64,000 nucleotides of DNA from Agarivorans aestuarii (GTDB lineage Bacteria; Pseudomonadota; Gammaproteobacteria; Enterobacterales; Celerinatantimonadaceae), in contig NZ_AP023033.1 of the NCBI RefSeq assembly GCF_019670125.1, positions 3,745,501 through 3,809,500 of the forward strand. Reading direction: 5' to 3'. Each line of letters opens with the position of its first letter. The first letter of the stretch is position 1. Made by a program: the position numbers and the translations under genes. Below are positions 29,406 to 37,159 of the stretch, piece after piece. Under the pieces are notes generated by a model. The model saw nothing but the letters and a program-made list of their open reading frames with translations. It was not told where the DNA came from and made no database searches.

Positions 29406-29649
29406 GAGCCACACCTCCCAACTGCCCTAAATGCTCAAGGCGTTGAAAGCTGCAAAGCCATGCGTCTAAGTCTTCGCGTAAATAGCGAACTGCTCGGCCA
29501 ATTTTAATGAAAGGGGGGGCAGGGGTGTGGTTGTCACGATTACCGCTCATACGCGCTTGGCGTAAGTAAGAGCGACTCATGCCAATATAGATAGCGGTTT
29601 CTTGTTCGGTTAGTACCCGTTTATCGGTGTTGCGTGTAGTGTGTTCCAT
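29398..29649 (-). CDS. AlpA/excisionase-family DNA-binding regulator
   Basis: Small MerR-like HTH protein of 83 aa: VLTEQETAIYIGMSRSYLRQ is the helix-turn-helix and IKIGRAVRYLREDLDAWL the typical wing and last helix. AlpA proteins activate integrase or excision in P4-like islands, and related Xis proteins bend att DNA. It heads the operon AlpA - winged-helix - rep, and faces two inverted repeats upstream. Confidence 0.9.
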   Translation of the reverse strand: MEHTTRNTDKRVLTEQETAIYIGMSRSYLRQARMSGNRDNHTPAPPFIKIGRAVRYLREDLDAWLCSFQRLEHLGQLGGVAHV

Positions 29650-29652
29650 ACT

Positions 29653-29684
29653 ATGTACCTCGATTAATTAACTTCGAGGTACAT
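29653..29684. promoter_or_regulatory. 11-bp inverted repeat upstream of the AlpA-like gene
   Basis: ATGTACCTCGA (29653-29663) and TCGAGGTACAT (29674-29684) are exact complements around a 10-bp spacer. The repeat starts 4 bp upstream of the AlpA-like ATG and includes its leader. It could be an operator, an mRNA hairpin that limits translation, or part of a replication origin. Confidence 0.6.
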
Positions 29685-29696
29685 TGAAACTCTCAC

Positions 29697-29726
29697 TTTT
29701 CTCACGTGAGACTAACCGTGAGAAAA
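29697..29726. promoter_or_regulatory. Second inverted repeat (CTCAC/GTGAG cluster)
   Basis: TTTTCTCACG (29697-29706) and CGTGAGAAAA (29717-29726) are exact complements with a 10-bp spacer. Inside it CTCACGTGAG (29701-29710) is itself a palindrome, and a further CTCAC lies at 29692. Two different palindromes with 10-bp spacers within 75 bp in the head of the replication operon look like regulator sites. Confidence 0.6.
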
Positions 29727-29730
29727 ATGA

Positions 29731-30651
29731 TTAATATTTTTTTCTTAGTGCAGACATTTTGTTATCAAAACTACGCCTAGTTAGCTGTCGTTCATTCTCT
29801 GAGGCATCAGACCAAACTAAGAACTTATCACCGATCTCTTGAATAAATTCATTTTGGTCAAAGCTAAAAAGCTCTTCATTCACATCTGCTTTTAATAAGG
29901 CCCATAACTTAGTAGAACTTTTTCCTGAGTGCGCTTCAAAAAGTCGGGTCAATACCTCATCAATTGCATAAACACGCTGCTTGTCTTCTTCAGACTTAAC
30001 ATCAGTTAACAGTTCTGCAGGACCAAAGATCTCTGCCTCTAACTTAGCTAATGAAGATAAGCTAATGCCAAGGTCTTTGTACTCAAATTCGAAAGGGTGC
30101 TCTTTCAATACATGCTCTGGCGTATGCTCCGCTTTCTCTCTTAAGCTGTCACTTACAAAGGGCTCGGTTTCAAAACCTGCTGGAGCGTTTTTTTCAAGCA
30201 TGTTCTGAATCATATCCAAACCCTTAACCCAGTCATGTGTTTCTGATAAAACCTGCTCAAAAAAGGGGAAAATGTGAATAACGGGATGCTCGGTTAACTC
30301 TCGGGGGTATCCCCATTCGCGATAAAGCTCATTTGGAAAACTTGCGGTATATGGAATAGGAGCTGATAGTAACTCTGCCCCAGTAATATCAATGGCTCGT
30401 CCGAAACGTAATCGGACTTTTTTCTCGTCAACAATCGTTACTGCATGCTCAGCAGGAATACCCACCCAACCACGGTAATTGTAGGTTCCTAAACCTCGAA
30501 ACCCTTCTTCGAAAAACACACCTAAAATTGATTTAGTTTTTCCGATAAAACAAGCCCATTCAAGCTCAGCTAAATTAGCACTTCGGACAACTTCCGTTTC
30601 CGTTAACTTGGAATGATTACCAACTTCAGATAACGATATAAACTTTTCCAA
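29731..30651 (-). CDS. Hypothetical protein, 306 aa
   Basis: Soluble protein, no signal peptide or membrane helix, family not recognised. The N-terminal half (to about residue 115) looks like a beta-rich domain, with VFFEEGFRGLGTYNYRGWVG. The middle is acidic and helical. The C-terminus (ERQLTRRSFDNKMSALRKKY) is basic and could bind DNA. It reads in the same direction as the AlpA-like operon and lies upstream of it, separated by the two inverted repeats, so it could be the repressor or activator of that operon. That role is inferred from position only. Confidence 0.7.
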   Translation of the reverse strand: MEKFISLSEVGNHSKLTETEVVRSANLAELEWACFIGKTKSILGVFFEEGFRGLGTYNYRGWVGIPAEHAVTIVDEKKVRLRFGRAIDITGAELLSAPIPYTASFPNELYREWGYPRELTEHPVIHIFPFFEQVLSETHDWVKGLDMIQNMLEKNAPAGFETEPFVSDSLREKAEHTPEHVLKEHPFEFEYKDLGISLSSLAKLEAEIFGPAELLTDVKSEEDKQRVYAIDEVLTRLFEAHSGKSSTKLWALLKADVNEELFSFDQNEFIQEIGDKFLVWSDASENERQLTRRSFDNKMSALRKKY

Positions 30652-30711
30652 AACAACTCCCTTTATTCATCCACTATTTACATTACAGATAGGGGAAACA
30701 TGCCACTTTAC

Positions 30712-31152
30712 CTATTGCGTAATTCGTTTATACCCTCGCATCTTCACCAAGTTTTTCACCTTTCTTGATTCGACCAGCCAAAAATACTCCGCCACATATA
30801 TTGGTAATACACAGAACATTGCCAAAGTCGAATTGGCCTCGATTAAGCTAACTAGAGGCCCTAAAAACAAAAGAATAAGATAGAAGCCTATGGCCCCCCA
30901 GAAGAGAAGAAAATAGGTGTGCGCTTTCATCATTTGAAACATAACGGCATCATCATTGAATCTAATTTCCAAAATGCCTTTAAGCCTATTAAGCCTTCGC
31001 TTACGAAAAACGCCCTTTATACCAGTTGGAACATCCCTGACGAGAAAATTTGAGAGTTTCTTAACAAATGAGTCTATATAAGGAGCTAACTTAGGAACGA
31101 TGTAAGCCAATATGGCGCTACCCAATAAACCAATTACAACATTCTTATCCAT
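30712..31152 (-). CDS. Small inner-membrane protein
   Basis: A 146-aa protein with a start at ATG 31152 (MDKNVVIGLLGSAILAYIVP), chosen because GCAGGGAG precedes it; a longer frame begins at 31194. It has one N-terminal hydrophobic segment (about residues 5-22), a basic stretch (FRKRRLNRLKGILEI) and two central helices (about 78-98 and 104-125). No family is recognised. It lies 60 bp upstream of the 306-aa gene on the same strand. Confidence 0.7.
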   Translation of the reverse strand: MDKNVVIGLLGSAILAYIVPKLAPYIDSFVKKLSNFLVRDVPTGIKGVFRKRRLNRLKGILEIRFNDDAVMFQMMKAHTYFLLFWGAIGFYLILLFLGPLVSLIEANSTLAMFCVLPIYVAEYFWLVESRKVKNLVKMRGYKRITQ

Positions 31153-31337
31153 TATACGAACTCCCTGCCTTTCTTCAGAACAACTAAACCACAACTTCGC
31201 TGTTTACTTAAGACTCAATTAGATACACTAACAGCATGAAAATAAAGAACAAGCATCAAGCTAGTTGATATTCATCAAGATTATCACTTGGCAATTTTGT
31301 ATAACGTTAATCACGGTTCAGAAAAGCGGTAGCCAAA

Positions 31338-31922
31338 ATGGAAACAGGCGTATTAAAAAAATGGGATGATGCCAAAGGATTTGGCTTTATCTCGGTAACT
31401 GGAAAACCCAACGATGTGTTTATCCACATTTCATCTTTAAAATTAATGCCCAGAAAACCACAAGTTGGCGATACCATTTTATTTCAGATCGAGCACCAGC
31501 CGAATGGAAAAACCAAAGCCTACAATTGCAGTATTCAAGGGCTAACGCCTATAAGCTTTGCGAAGTCTTATAGCCATTCACCTCAAAGAGAAAGAGTTAG
31601 CCAAAAAAGGCCAAGTGTATTGGCTAAATTGATTCCAGTTCTTACGGTTATAGGTGCTGTTTTTCTGTATCAAACTTTTGCGCCTCAATACTTGAATACT
31701 GAGAGCGCATCACATATCCCCAATATAGAAAGTTCTGCATTGGATAGTTCTTCAAGCTTTTCTACCAGCAGCAACTTTAGCTGTGAAGGAAAAACGCATT
31801 GCAGCCAAATGGTTTCATGTGAAGAAGCCAAGTTTTACTTAGCAAACTGCCCTAATACTAAAATGGACGGTGATAGGGATGGTGTTCCATGCGAGCGGCA
31901 GCACTGTACCTCAAATTGGTAA
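31338..31922 (+). CDS. Cold-shock domain - membrane helix - excalibur fusion protein
   Basis: A 194-aa protein. The N-terminal cold-shock domain (residues 1-70) has RNA-binding motifs KGFGFISV and DVFIHISSL. One transmembrane helix follows (about 97-114). The C-terminal excalibur domain (about 150-194) has paired cysteines and the calcium loop DGDRDGVPCE. Topology would place the cold-shock part in the cytoplasm and the excalibur part in the periplasm. Similar fusions occur in other proteobacteria, but a role is not known. It is the only rightward gene in the island. Confidence 0.88.
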   Translation: METGVLKKWDDAKGFGFISVTGKPNDVFIHISSLKLMPRKPQVGDTILFQIEHQPNGKTKAYNCSIQGLTPISFAKSYSHSPQRERVSQKRPSVLAKLIPVLTVIGAVFLYQTFAPQYLNTESASHIPNIESSALDSSSSFSTSSNFSCEGKTHCSQMVSCEEAKFYLANCPNTKMDGDRDGVPCERQHCTSNW

Positions 31923-32026
31923 CATTGCAGTGAGATCCAGTCTTCGAGTTCATAAAGATTAAGTATGAAAAAGCTAGTTTAACCAGAGCTTAAGTATTTC
32001 TAAGTTTTGCTTCTTGTTATTTGAAC

Positions 32027-33157
32027 TCACTCAGATAACCCATTAGGAGAGCAATCATTGAATTGCTGAAGCTCTGAAACTCCTTCCCCTAGAACGTCAG
32101 GGCTATGGGATAACAGAGAAGAAATTTGTCTAATTCCATTTCCCTCAGCCCCTACTAAGTTTTGATATCCAAGTATACGTGGCGTAAGAATCGTACTGTC
32201 TTTATTAATATCAGCTTTTATAGAGGCCATTGATTGAATTGCGTTTTGTATAGTGGTGCCATCAATCTTAGATATGAACAAAAGACTTGAACGAATGCTC
32301 TCACCATTGATACCTAATGTTTGTACAGACATATTTCCTGAGATAGAACCTGCCTCAGCGGCTATAGAAAGAGCTGACAAACTACCTAGGTCTACCTGCC
32401 CTTTCAGTACATTAATATTTGCCGTCAACCTAACCCCAATACCTACATATATAGGGATATTAAATTGAGTCGGAGTAACTACATATTTAGACAAGGAGTC
32501 TGTTTCTTTAGGGTGAATAATTTCGGTGAAACCTTCGCCAGTCCAACTTAGTTTAGTTCCGCAATTATAGTCTGTGTGGGTTAGATTATCATTAGGGTAT
32601 TCTTCAATAAAAATGTTCTTCGTTTCCTTTTCCTTAGCAACAACAACCAGCAATGTCCATATTTCGCCTGCATCCACTAAGTGAGCATGACCAATTCTCC
32701 GCTGATAAGGATAGCAACGATTACGCGTATAGGTGGTTTCAGGAACATCAATAATCCATTTACCATAAAAGCCCACAGCCCCGGTCACAGAGTTCAAATA
32801 ATCAATAACAATTTGGTAAGAGTTTCCTTCTAACCCGATGCCCATCCCTACTGGTGCAATATTAGCATTTACACCTAATTTGTAATTCGTTTGCCGAGTG
32901 GATATTCGAATCGAATTATCAGGCAATAAAGCAAGAAACTGCTCATTACAACTTTTAGCTTGTAAGCCTTTACCACTAGCTGCATCATCACATTTAAATG
33001 AGTAATCTATAGGCAACGGTTCCAGAGGGACGTAACTGTAACTATTTATAGCTTCCGCTTGCGTATGAGGCATTTGTTGATTTTGTAAAGACTTGTTAAA
33101 TGCTGTGCAAGAAATGAGAAAAAAAGTAACCGCCATTAACAAAGGTGTTCTACTCAT
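32027..33157 (-). CDS. Hypothetical lipoprotein, 376 aa
   Basis: Signal peptide with lipobox FLISC (Cys17), so a predicted lipoprotein. The mature part begins with a disordered stretch, then a beta-rich domain (about 60-250) and a C-terminal segment with repeated Ser/Ile/Gly patterns (TIQNAIQSMASIKADINKDS). No family is recognised. It ends the left cargo block, just left of the integrase remnant. Asp24 is not at the +2 position (Thr-Ala follows the Cys), so outer-membrane sorting is likely. Confidence 0.75.
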   Translation of the reverse strand: MSRTPLLMAVTFFLISCTAFNKSLQNQQMPHTQAEAINSYSYVPLEPLPIDYSFKCDDAASGKGLQAKSCNEQFLALLPDNSIRISTRQTNYKLGVNANIAPVGMGIGLEGNSYQIVIDYLNSVTGAVGFYGKWIIDVPETTYTRNRCYPYQRRIGHAHLVDAGEIWTLLVVVAKEKETKNIFIEEYPNDNLTHTDYNCGTKLSWTGEGFTEIIHPKETDSLSKYVVTPTQFNIPIYVGIGVRLTANINVLKGQVDLGSLSALSIAAEAGSISGNMSVQTLGINGESIRSSLLFISKIDGTTIQNAIQSMASIKADINKDSTILTPRILGYQNLVGAEGNGIRQISSLLSHSPDVLGEGVSELQQFNDCSPNGLSE

Positions 33158-33292
33158 GATGCTGCGCTCTGTCCGTTAAGCTCTATAAAGTTATAGCTCA
33201 ATATAAGATAGTTTAAGTACGCATATGAGGTTTAAATGACCGAGATCAATATGACTTGCGGCATTCCTTATTTGTGCATCATTTCATTACAA

Positions 33293-33484
33293 TCAAAGCA
33301 AATTAACTGCCGCCGCTTTATGCTCTGGCGCTAAATGAGCATAGCGTAATGTCATGTTCATATCGGCATGACCTAGCAATTCTCGAACAGTGTTTAAATC
33401 GACACTTTTCATCACTAACTTACTGGCAAAATGGTGGAGTAAATCGTGAAAGGTAAAATCTTCTAGCTCGGCTAATCTAACCAC
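33293..33484 (-). pseudogene. Remnant of an integrase C-terminus
   Basis: Sixty-three codons aligning with the last 63 residues of the intact integrase at 34861, with only a few changes and clear DNA similarity that stops at an abrupt edge near 33485. The catalytic motif HDLRHHFAS reads HDLLHHFAS, so the second active-site arginine is lost. All upstream catalytic parts are missing. It is a dead copy of a close relative rather than of the present integrase, because its DNA differs at many silent sites. Confidence 0.9.
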
Positions 33485-33595
33485 CTAAGCTCAGCTTTTT
33501 TATGTCAAAAAACCACATCTCCAACTCTGGACACGGTTCGTTCTATATTTCTAAAGGTCACTCCAAGCCACTAGCCAAAGCAAACGACTCCGAAT

Positions 33596-34021
33596 CTAGT
33601 TACTAAGCGCTTTCACAATTAAAGATTTGGTTTCTTCTAACTCGTTAGAAAGATTTCCCATTGGATAGCCTTCTTTAGCCATTTCCTCGACTTCGAGAAC
33701 ATTCTTATCGAAGTAATTTATTGCAGCTGTATATTCCACATACCTAAAATCTTTTTCTAAAGCCTCATCAATTGGATAAGCGGCTTCTAACTCTTCTAAA
33801 GATGCATCCTTGTAAACAACCACTTTAATAGGGTATTCGCGAGGTCTTGAGTCACCATGCGATTGCCACTGAAACCACTCCACACCCAATAAATGGCCAC
33901 TCATAGAAGGTGGTCCAAAAGCCTTGTAAGGTAAAACGACAGTCTTATCTTCTATAGATGACTGGGTGCATCCCAAAGTGAGGAATACGCTAGCAATGAG
34001 AATGAGCAAGATTTGTTTCAT
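33596..34021 (-). CDS. Small lipoprotein, candidate immunity partner
   Basis: A 141-aa lipoprotein. I start at the ATG at 34021 (MKQILLILIASVFLTLGC), which has AAGGA in good register; the longer frame begins in the previous gene. Lipobox LTLGC. The mature domain is short and acidic and matches no family I know. Its start is 8 bp after the stop of the 241-aa gene, so the two are one operon. A periplasmic lipoprotein directly after a possible cell-wall hydrolase could be an immunity protein; unproven. Confidence 0.7.
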   Translation of the reverse strand: MKQILLILIASVFLTLGCTQSSIEDKTVVLPYKAFGPPSMSGHLLGVEWFQWQSHGDSRPREYPIKVVVYKDASLEELEAAYPIDEALEKDFRYVEYTAAINYFDKNVLEVEEMAKEGYPMGNLSNELEETKSLIVKALSN

Positions 34022-34029
34022 GTGAGTCC

Positions 34030-34755
34030 TTATGAAGCGCATTTTAACTTGGCTAAGTTGAGCTTTGTTGCAGTATCCTGAGGCACAAAGATAGCACTAG
34101 ACAACCAAGGGTAGTTTCTTAATGCTGTTTTCTCGTACAACCCTTTCCCTATAGCATCCCAGTGAACCTCATACACAAAACCTTCGACAAACAGCCATGT
34201 ATGCATGCCACCCCTAGATAAGCCGAAACCAAATGGTATCTTTGCTAGCTCTTTGTAATCAATATCATTAAGTTTTGTTTTGCCCAAATAAGGGTATAAA
34301 GCCTGAAAGTTAGGATTATCCTCTTTAGTTGGGTTGTAATTAACTACCCTGTGCTTGAGTGGAACATTATCCGTACTATAGATACATTGCTTTCTGGCAA
34401 CTACGCTGGCATAGGTATGTTCTTGGTCTCCGTCTGAAGGATGAATGCTATCAGGAGACACATAGATACCTGCCCAATTTTTTTGCGTCACTAAACGCTT
34501 AGCGAGAATTGTACCTCTGAAATCTGAACGAGAAGTCTCCCTTCCCATTGTCCAGACATCTTTTGCCATCTGGCCATTCCCCATTTCCTTATACGCATGA
34601 GACAAAACATTCAGTACATATGTAATACAGTCAGTAGACTCGTATTTTTCATATTTTTTAGGGTCACTTTGTTTAAGCACCGAGCCCACTTCGTGAGAAT
34701 GGTTTTCGTAGAGTTTTATGGTTTTGGCTTTAGCGATACCAGAAAAAGAAGTCAC
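34030..34755 (-). CDS. Hypothetical protein, possible papain-like (NlpC/P60-type) cysteine hydrolase
   Basis: A 241-aa protein with a GTG start at 34755 preceded by AAGGAA. It has no signal peptide. ESTDCITYVLNVL (Cys about residue 43) resembles the start of a papain-like catalytic helix, and GGMHTWLFVEGFVYEVHWD (about 187-205) provides a His on a following strand and a third polar residue, the order Cys-His-polar of NlpC/P60 amidases. Several T6SS amidases share this order and lack signal peptides. Family-level match is not certain. It is followed closely by a lipoprotein gene. It lies between the intact and the broken integrase. Confidence 0.55.
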   Translation of the reverse strand: MTSFSGIAKAKTIKLYENHSHEVGSVLKQSDPKKYEKYESTDCITYVLNVLSHAYKEMGNGQMAKDVWTMGRETSRSDFRGTILAKRLVTQKNWAGIYVSPDSIHPSDGDQEHTYASVVARKQCIYSTDNVPLKHRVVNYNPTKEDNPNFQALYPYLGKTKLNDIDYKELAKIPFGFGLSRGGMHTWLFVEGFVYEVHWDAIGKGLYEKTALRNYPWLSSAIFVPQDTATKLNLAKLKCAS

Positions 34756-34860
34756 TGAAGTTCCTTGAGAGACTTAAAATTACCGCTATTATTTCATTGG
34801 TCAATAACAATTTAAAGAGAAATGATAAATTAATTATTAAGTTACACGTATTCACTAAAT

Positions 34861-36093
34861 CTAAAGCAGATTAACCGCTGCTGCTTTGTGCTCTGGCGCC
34901 AAATGCGCATAACGCAATGTCATATTCATATCAGCATGGCCTAGTAGTTCGCGAACTGTGTTTAAATCGACGCTTTTCATCACTAGCTTACTGGCGAAGT
35001 GGTGGCGTAAATCGTGAAAGTTAAAATCTTCTAACTCGGCCAACTCAACCACCTTAGCCCACCCCTTTTTAATATCGGTTAGCGCTTTGCCCTCTTCACC
35101 CTCAAATACATAAAGCTTACTGGTAGTTTGTTTGCGCCAATCTTGAATGACTTGCTGCACCGTTGGGTTTAAAGGAATGTGGCGGGTTTTACCAGATTTT
35201 GCGGCTTCACCACGGATGGTTAGGCTGGGAATGTTTAAATCTATGTCTGTCCACTTTAACCCTAAGATCTCGCCTCTACGCATTCCTGTATTCATAGCGA
35301 TTAGCACTATCGGTTCGATATGGTCAGCAAACCGGCAGTTATCTAAGCTTGGTAGTAGCTCGTAGCCGCGTTGCTCTCTAAAGGCATTACCACTATTGCG
35401 TTTTGCTTTAATGGTTTTATCTCGCTGGCGCAAGGCTCCTAGCAACAGGACTTCTTCATCATCATTTAGATAACGCACCCTAGAGTTATCCAATTTGTAG
35501 GCTTTTACTTTGCTTAACTCGTGAGACTCAATTATCCCCCAATCAACTGCTCTACTTAATGCACCTTTTAAGGTGTTCACGTTGTAGTTAATGGTCGCCA
35601 TTGAAGCGCCCTGTTTCTTGCGCTCTGAACGCCACTTCTCTACATCCCATGCGCTAATATCAACTAACTGCTTATCAGCAAAGCTGGCAAAGTTCTTTAG
35701 CAATACATTCTTAATTTGGTTTGCAGTACGAGTATTGTTGGTAACCAGCCAAGGGTGATATTTGTTTTCTACATAGGTTGCAAAACGGGTGAACTTTTCA
35801 GCAGCTATTTTGCGTTTCAGCGCTTGTTTTTCCAGTTGCACATCTCTGCCAGCAGATACCTCCCCCACTTTTTGTTTGGCTAAATCACGAGCTTGAACAG
35901 GGCTAATGTGCCCTGCTTTGCCCAGTAAATAATTAACTTGTTTACCGTTAATTCGGTAATAAAGGTAGTAGTTTATTGCCCCAGAGGACGAAATCCGCGC
36001 ATGAAAGCCCTTTATTTCGGTGTCATTTATGCGTTTATCGGCAGGAGACAGAGCCTTAAGCGTTGATGTACCTATCTTTCCTGTAATAGCCAA
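34861..36093 (-). CDS. Tyrosine recombinase (integrase) of the island
   Basis: P4-type integrase of 410 aa. An N-terminal DUF4102-like arm-binding domain (about 1-85), a SAM-like core-binding domain (about 100-185) and a catalytic domain with R272 (MNTGMRRGEIL), H360-x-x-R363 (HDLRHHFAS), H386 (LLGHADMN) and Y395 (TLRYAHL) are all intact. No ATG exists upstream of the arm domain. I choose TTG at 36093, preceded by CAGGA at 7-nt spacing; the open frame extends to TTG 36150. It faces inward from attR, 171 bp away. Confidence 0.93.
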   Translation of the reverse strand: MAITGKIGTSTLKALSPADKRINDTEIKGFHARISSSGAINYYLYYRINGKQVNYLLGKAGHISPVQARDLAKQKVGEVSAGRDVQLEKQALKRKIAAEKFTRFATYVENKYHPWLVTNNTRTANQIKNVLLKNFASFADKQLVDISAWDVEKWRSERKKQGASMATINYNVNTLKGALSRAVDWGIIESHELSKVKAYKLDNSRVRYLNDDEEVLLLGALRQRDKTIKAKRNSGNAFREQRGYELLPSLDNCRFADHIEPIVLIAMNTGMRRGEILGLKWTDIDLNIPSLTIRGEAAKSGKTRHIPLNPTVQQVIQDWRKQTTSKLYVFEGEEGKALTDIKKGWAKVVELAELEDFNFHDLRHHFASKLVMKSVDLNTVRELLGHADMNMTLRYAHLAPEHKAAAVNLL

Positions 36094-36102
36094 GTGCAAA
36101 TC

Positions 36103-36127
36103 CTGTGTAGCAAATATGTAGCAGATT
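36103..36127. repeat. Right copy of the 25-bp repeat (candidate arm site)
   Basis: Identical to 23890-23914, same orientation, containing two TGTAGCA heptamers. It lies directly upstream of the chosen integrase start, where integrase binding could both assemble the recombination complex and repress its own promoter. Confidence 0.55.
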
Positions 36128-36263
36128 GGCAGTATAACAGTGTTTTTCAATATTATTCAGTGAACAAACAATAACAATATAAACCATTGATAAATAAATA
36201 CAAAATGACACTTTAATGTTCATTTTCGTACACTGCGATATACCCTAAAATACCCCCAAATCG

Positions 36264-36332
36264 GACTCATAATCGTTAGGTCCACAGTTCAAGTCTGTGA
36301 AGGGCCACCATATACAAAGGCGTAGAAGGTTA
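36264..36332 (+). repeat. attR: 69-bp direct repeat (tRNA-Ile2 3' fragment)
   Basis: Exact copy of 23790-23858 without the 5' half of the tRNA. It marks the right end of the island. Core-type chromosome resumes after it. Confidence 0.95.
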
Positions 36333-36353
36333 ATACCTACTACGCCTTTTTTA
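36316..36353 (+). terminator. Terminator hairpin at attR
   Basis: AAAGGCGTAG (36316-36325) pairs with CTACGCCTTT (36340-36349), then T-rich sequence. This is the ancestral right half of the tRNA terminator. The loop sequence differs from the left copy, which shows that the element carried its own version of the tRNA end and terminator. Confidence 0.8.
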
Positions 36354-36517
36354 TTGCTATTCCATTGCGCAATCAACTCGGTCCTGAATGTTGTTCATAC
36401 CCCCTTTGCACCAGTCCTTGAGGTATCGGTGACAAACTTGGCAAACTTCCAAAGGTAAAAAATATCAGATACCGCCCCTTCAGCCTGGTCCATTTATTTC
36501 TTATCAATAAGCTCCAT
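36354..36517. other. Short gap right of the island
   Basis: Nothing recognisable beyond the terminator tail and the 3' flank of the next leftward gene. No second att-like sequence is seen here. Confidence 0.4.
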
Positions 36518-37063
36518 CTATAATCGCAGTGCAGCCGTCACTTTCTGTTGCTCATTACACAAATAACTCACCCGATAATAAGATGCCTCAAAGCCTGCTA
36601 GCGAAATAATCTGATTAGCCGGAATAACCTCTCCAGCAGTATTGGTGATCTCTTGAGCGAAGCTGACTGAATTAGCCACTTTTAAATTAGCAATAACCGG
36701 TTCAGGCAAGCCGTGGCTTAAATCCACCGCTAAAGCCTTACCATCGAGGTACAAAGTTTTATGTTGAGCGCTTAAAATGTTGTGATCGACCCTTACTCCA
36801 CCCTCGGCAGCACAACTAAGTTTAAATATGCCGTAATGCTTAACTAAGCCAACTAAACCATGAATGTTCGATTTAAGCACTCCCGCACTAGTGAACAGTT
36901 CTTTATAGGTGATTTGCGCATTGTTACTAATGGTTTCGTTGGGTTGGTTTTTAACCTTAAAGCTGTTGTAGGCAAACAAGCTAGGAGACACAAGCATTGA
37001 GAACAAGCCCAGCCAAATAATCGATTTCAAAACCCACTCCTTGTGATGACCAATTTGTTGCAT
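36518..37063 (-). CDS. Hypothetical secreted protein, 181 aa
   Basis: Signal peptide (about residues 12-31, ending SLFA) followed by a soluble beta-rich domain of about 150 residues with two cysteines (FKLSCAAEGG and VSYLCNEQQ) that could form a disulfide. Ribosome site GGGAAG precedes the ATG. No family is recognised. It is 96 bp downstream of the chemoreceptor and in the same direction, so it may be cotranscribed and could be a periplasmic partner; that is only suggested by position. Confidence 0.7.
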   Translation of the reverse strand: MQQIGHHKEWVLKSIIWLGLFSMLVSPSLFAYNSFKVKNQPNETISNNAQITYKELFTSAGVLKSNIHGLVGLVKHYGIFKLSCAAEGGVRVDHNILSAQHKTLYLDGKALAVDLSHGLPEPVIANLKVANSVSFAQEITNTAGEVIPANQIISLAGFEASYYRVSYLCNEQQKVTAALRL

Positions 37064-37159
37064 GTTGCTTCCCTAGTTGACAATGCTTAGTTCAGGCTAT
37101 CAACCACTGAGCCTTGCTTTACTTAACGCAGCACATCCTTGTGCTTTATCTGACGCTCT

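Larger units (their letters stand above)
23790..36332. mobile_element. Integrative genomic island in tRNA-Ile2, about 12.5 kb
   Basis: Bounded by exact 69-bp direct repeats (23790-23858 and 36264-36332). The left one is part of an intact tRNA; the right one is a tRNA 3' fragment with no 5' half. One repeat unit plus interior is 12,474 bp. Contents include a tyrosine recombinase next to attR, AlpA-like regulator, HUH replication protein, and cargo that is AT-rich and unlike the surrounding core. There are no phage structural genes, relaxase/T4SS genes or transposase. It is best described as a replicating integrative element or phage-satellite-like island; which of these is unknown. Confidence 0.92.

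Noticed and set aside
33293-33484. Small functional protein
   Set aside because: It is a truncated integrase C-terminus that lost a catalytic arginine and all upstream parts.
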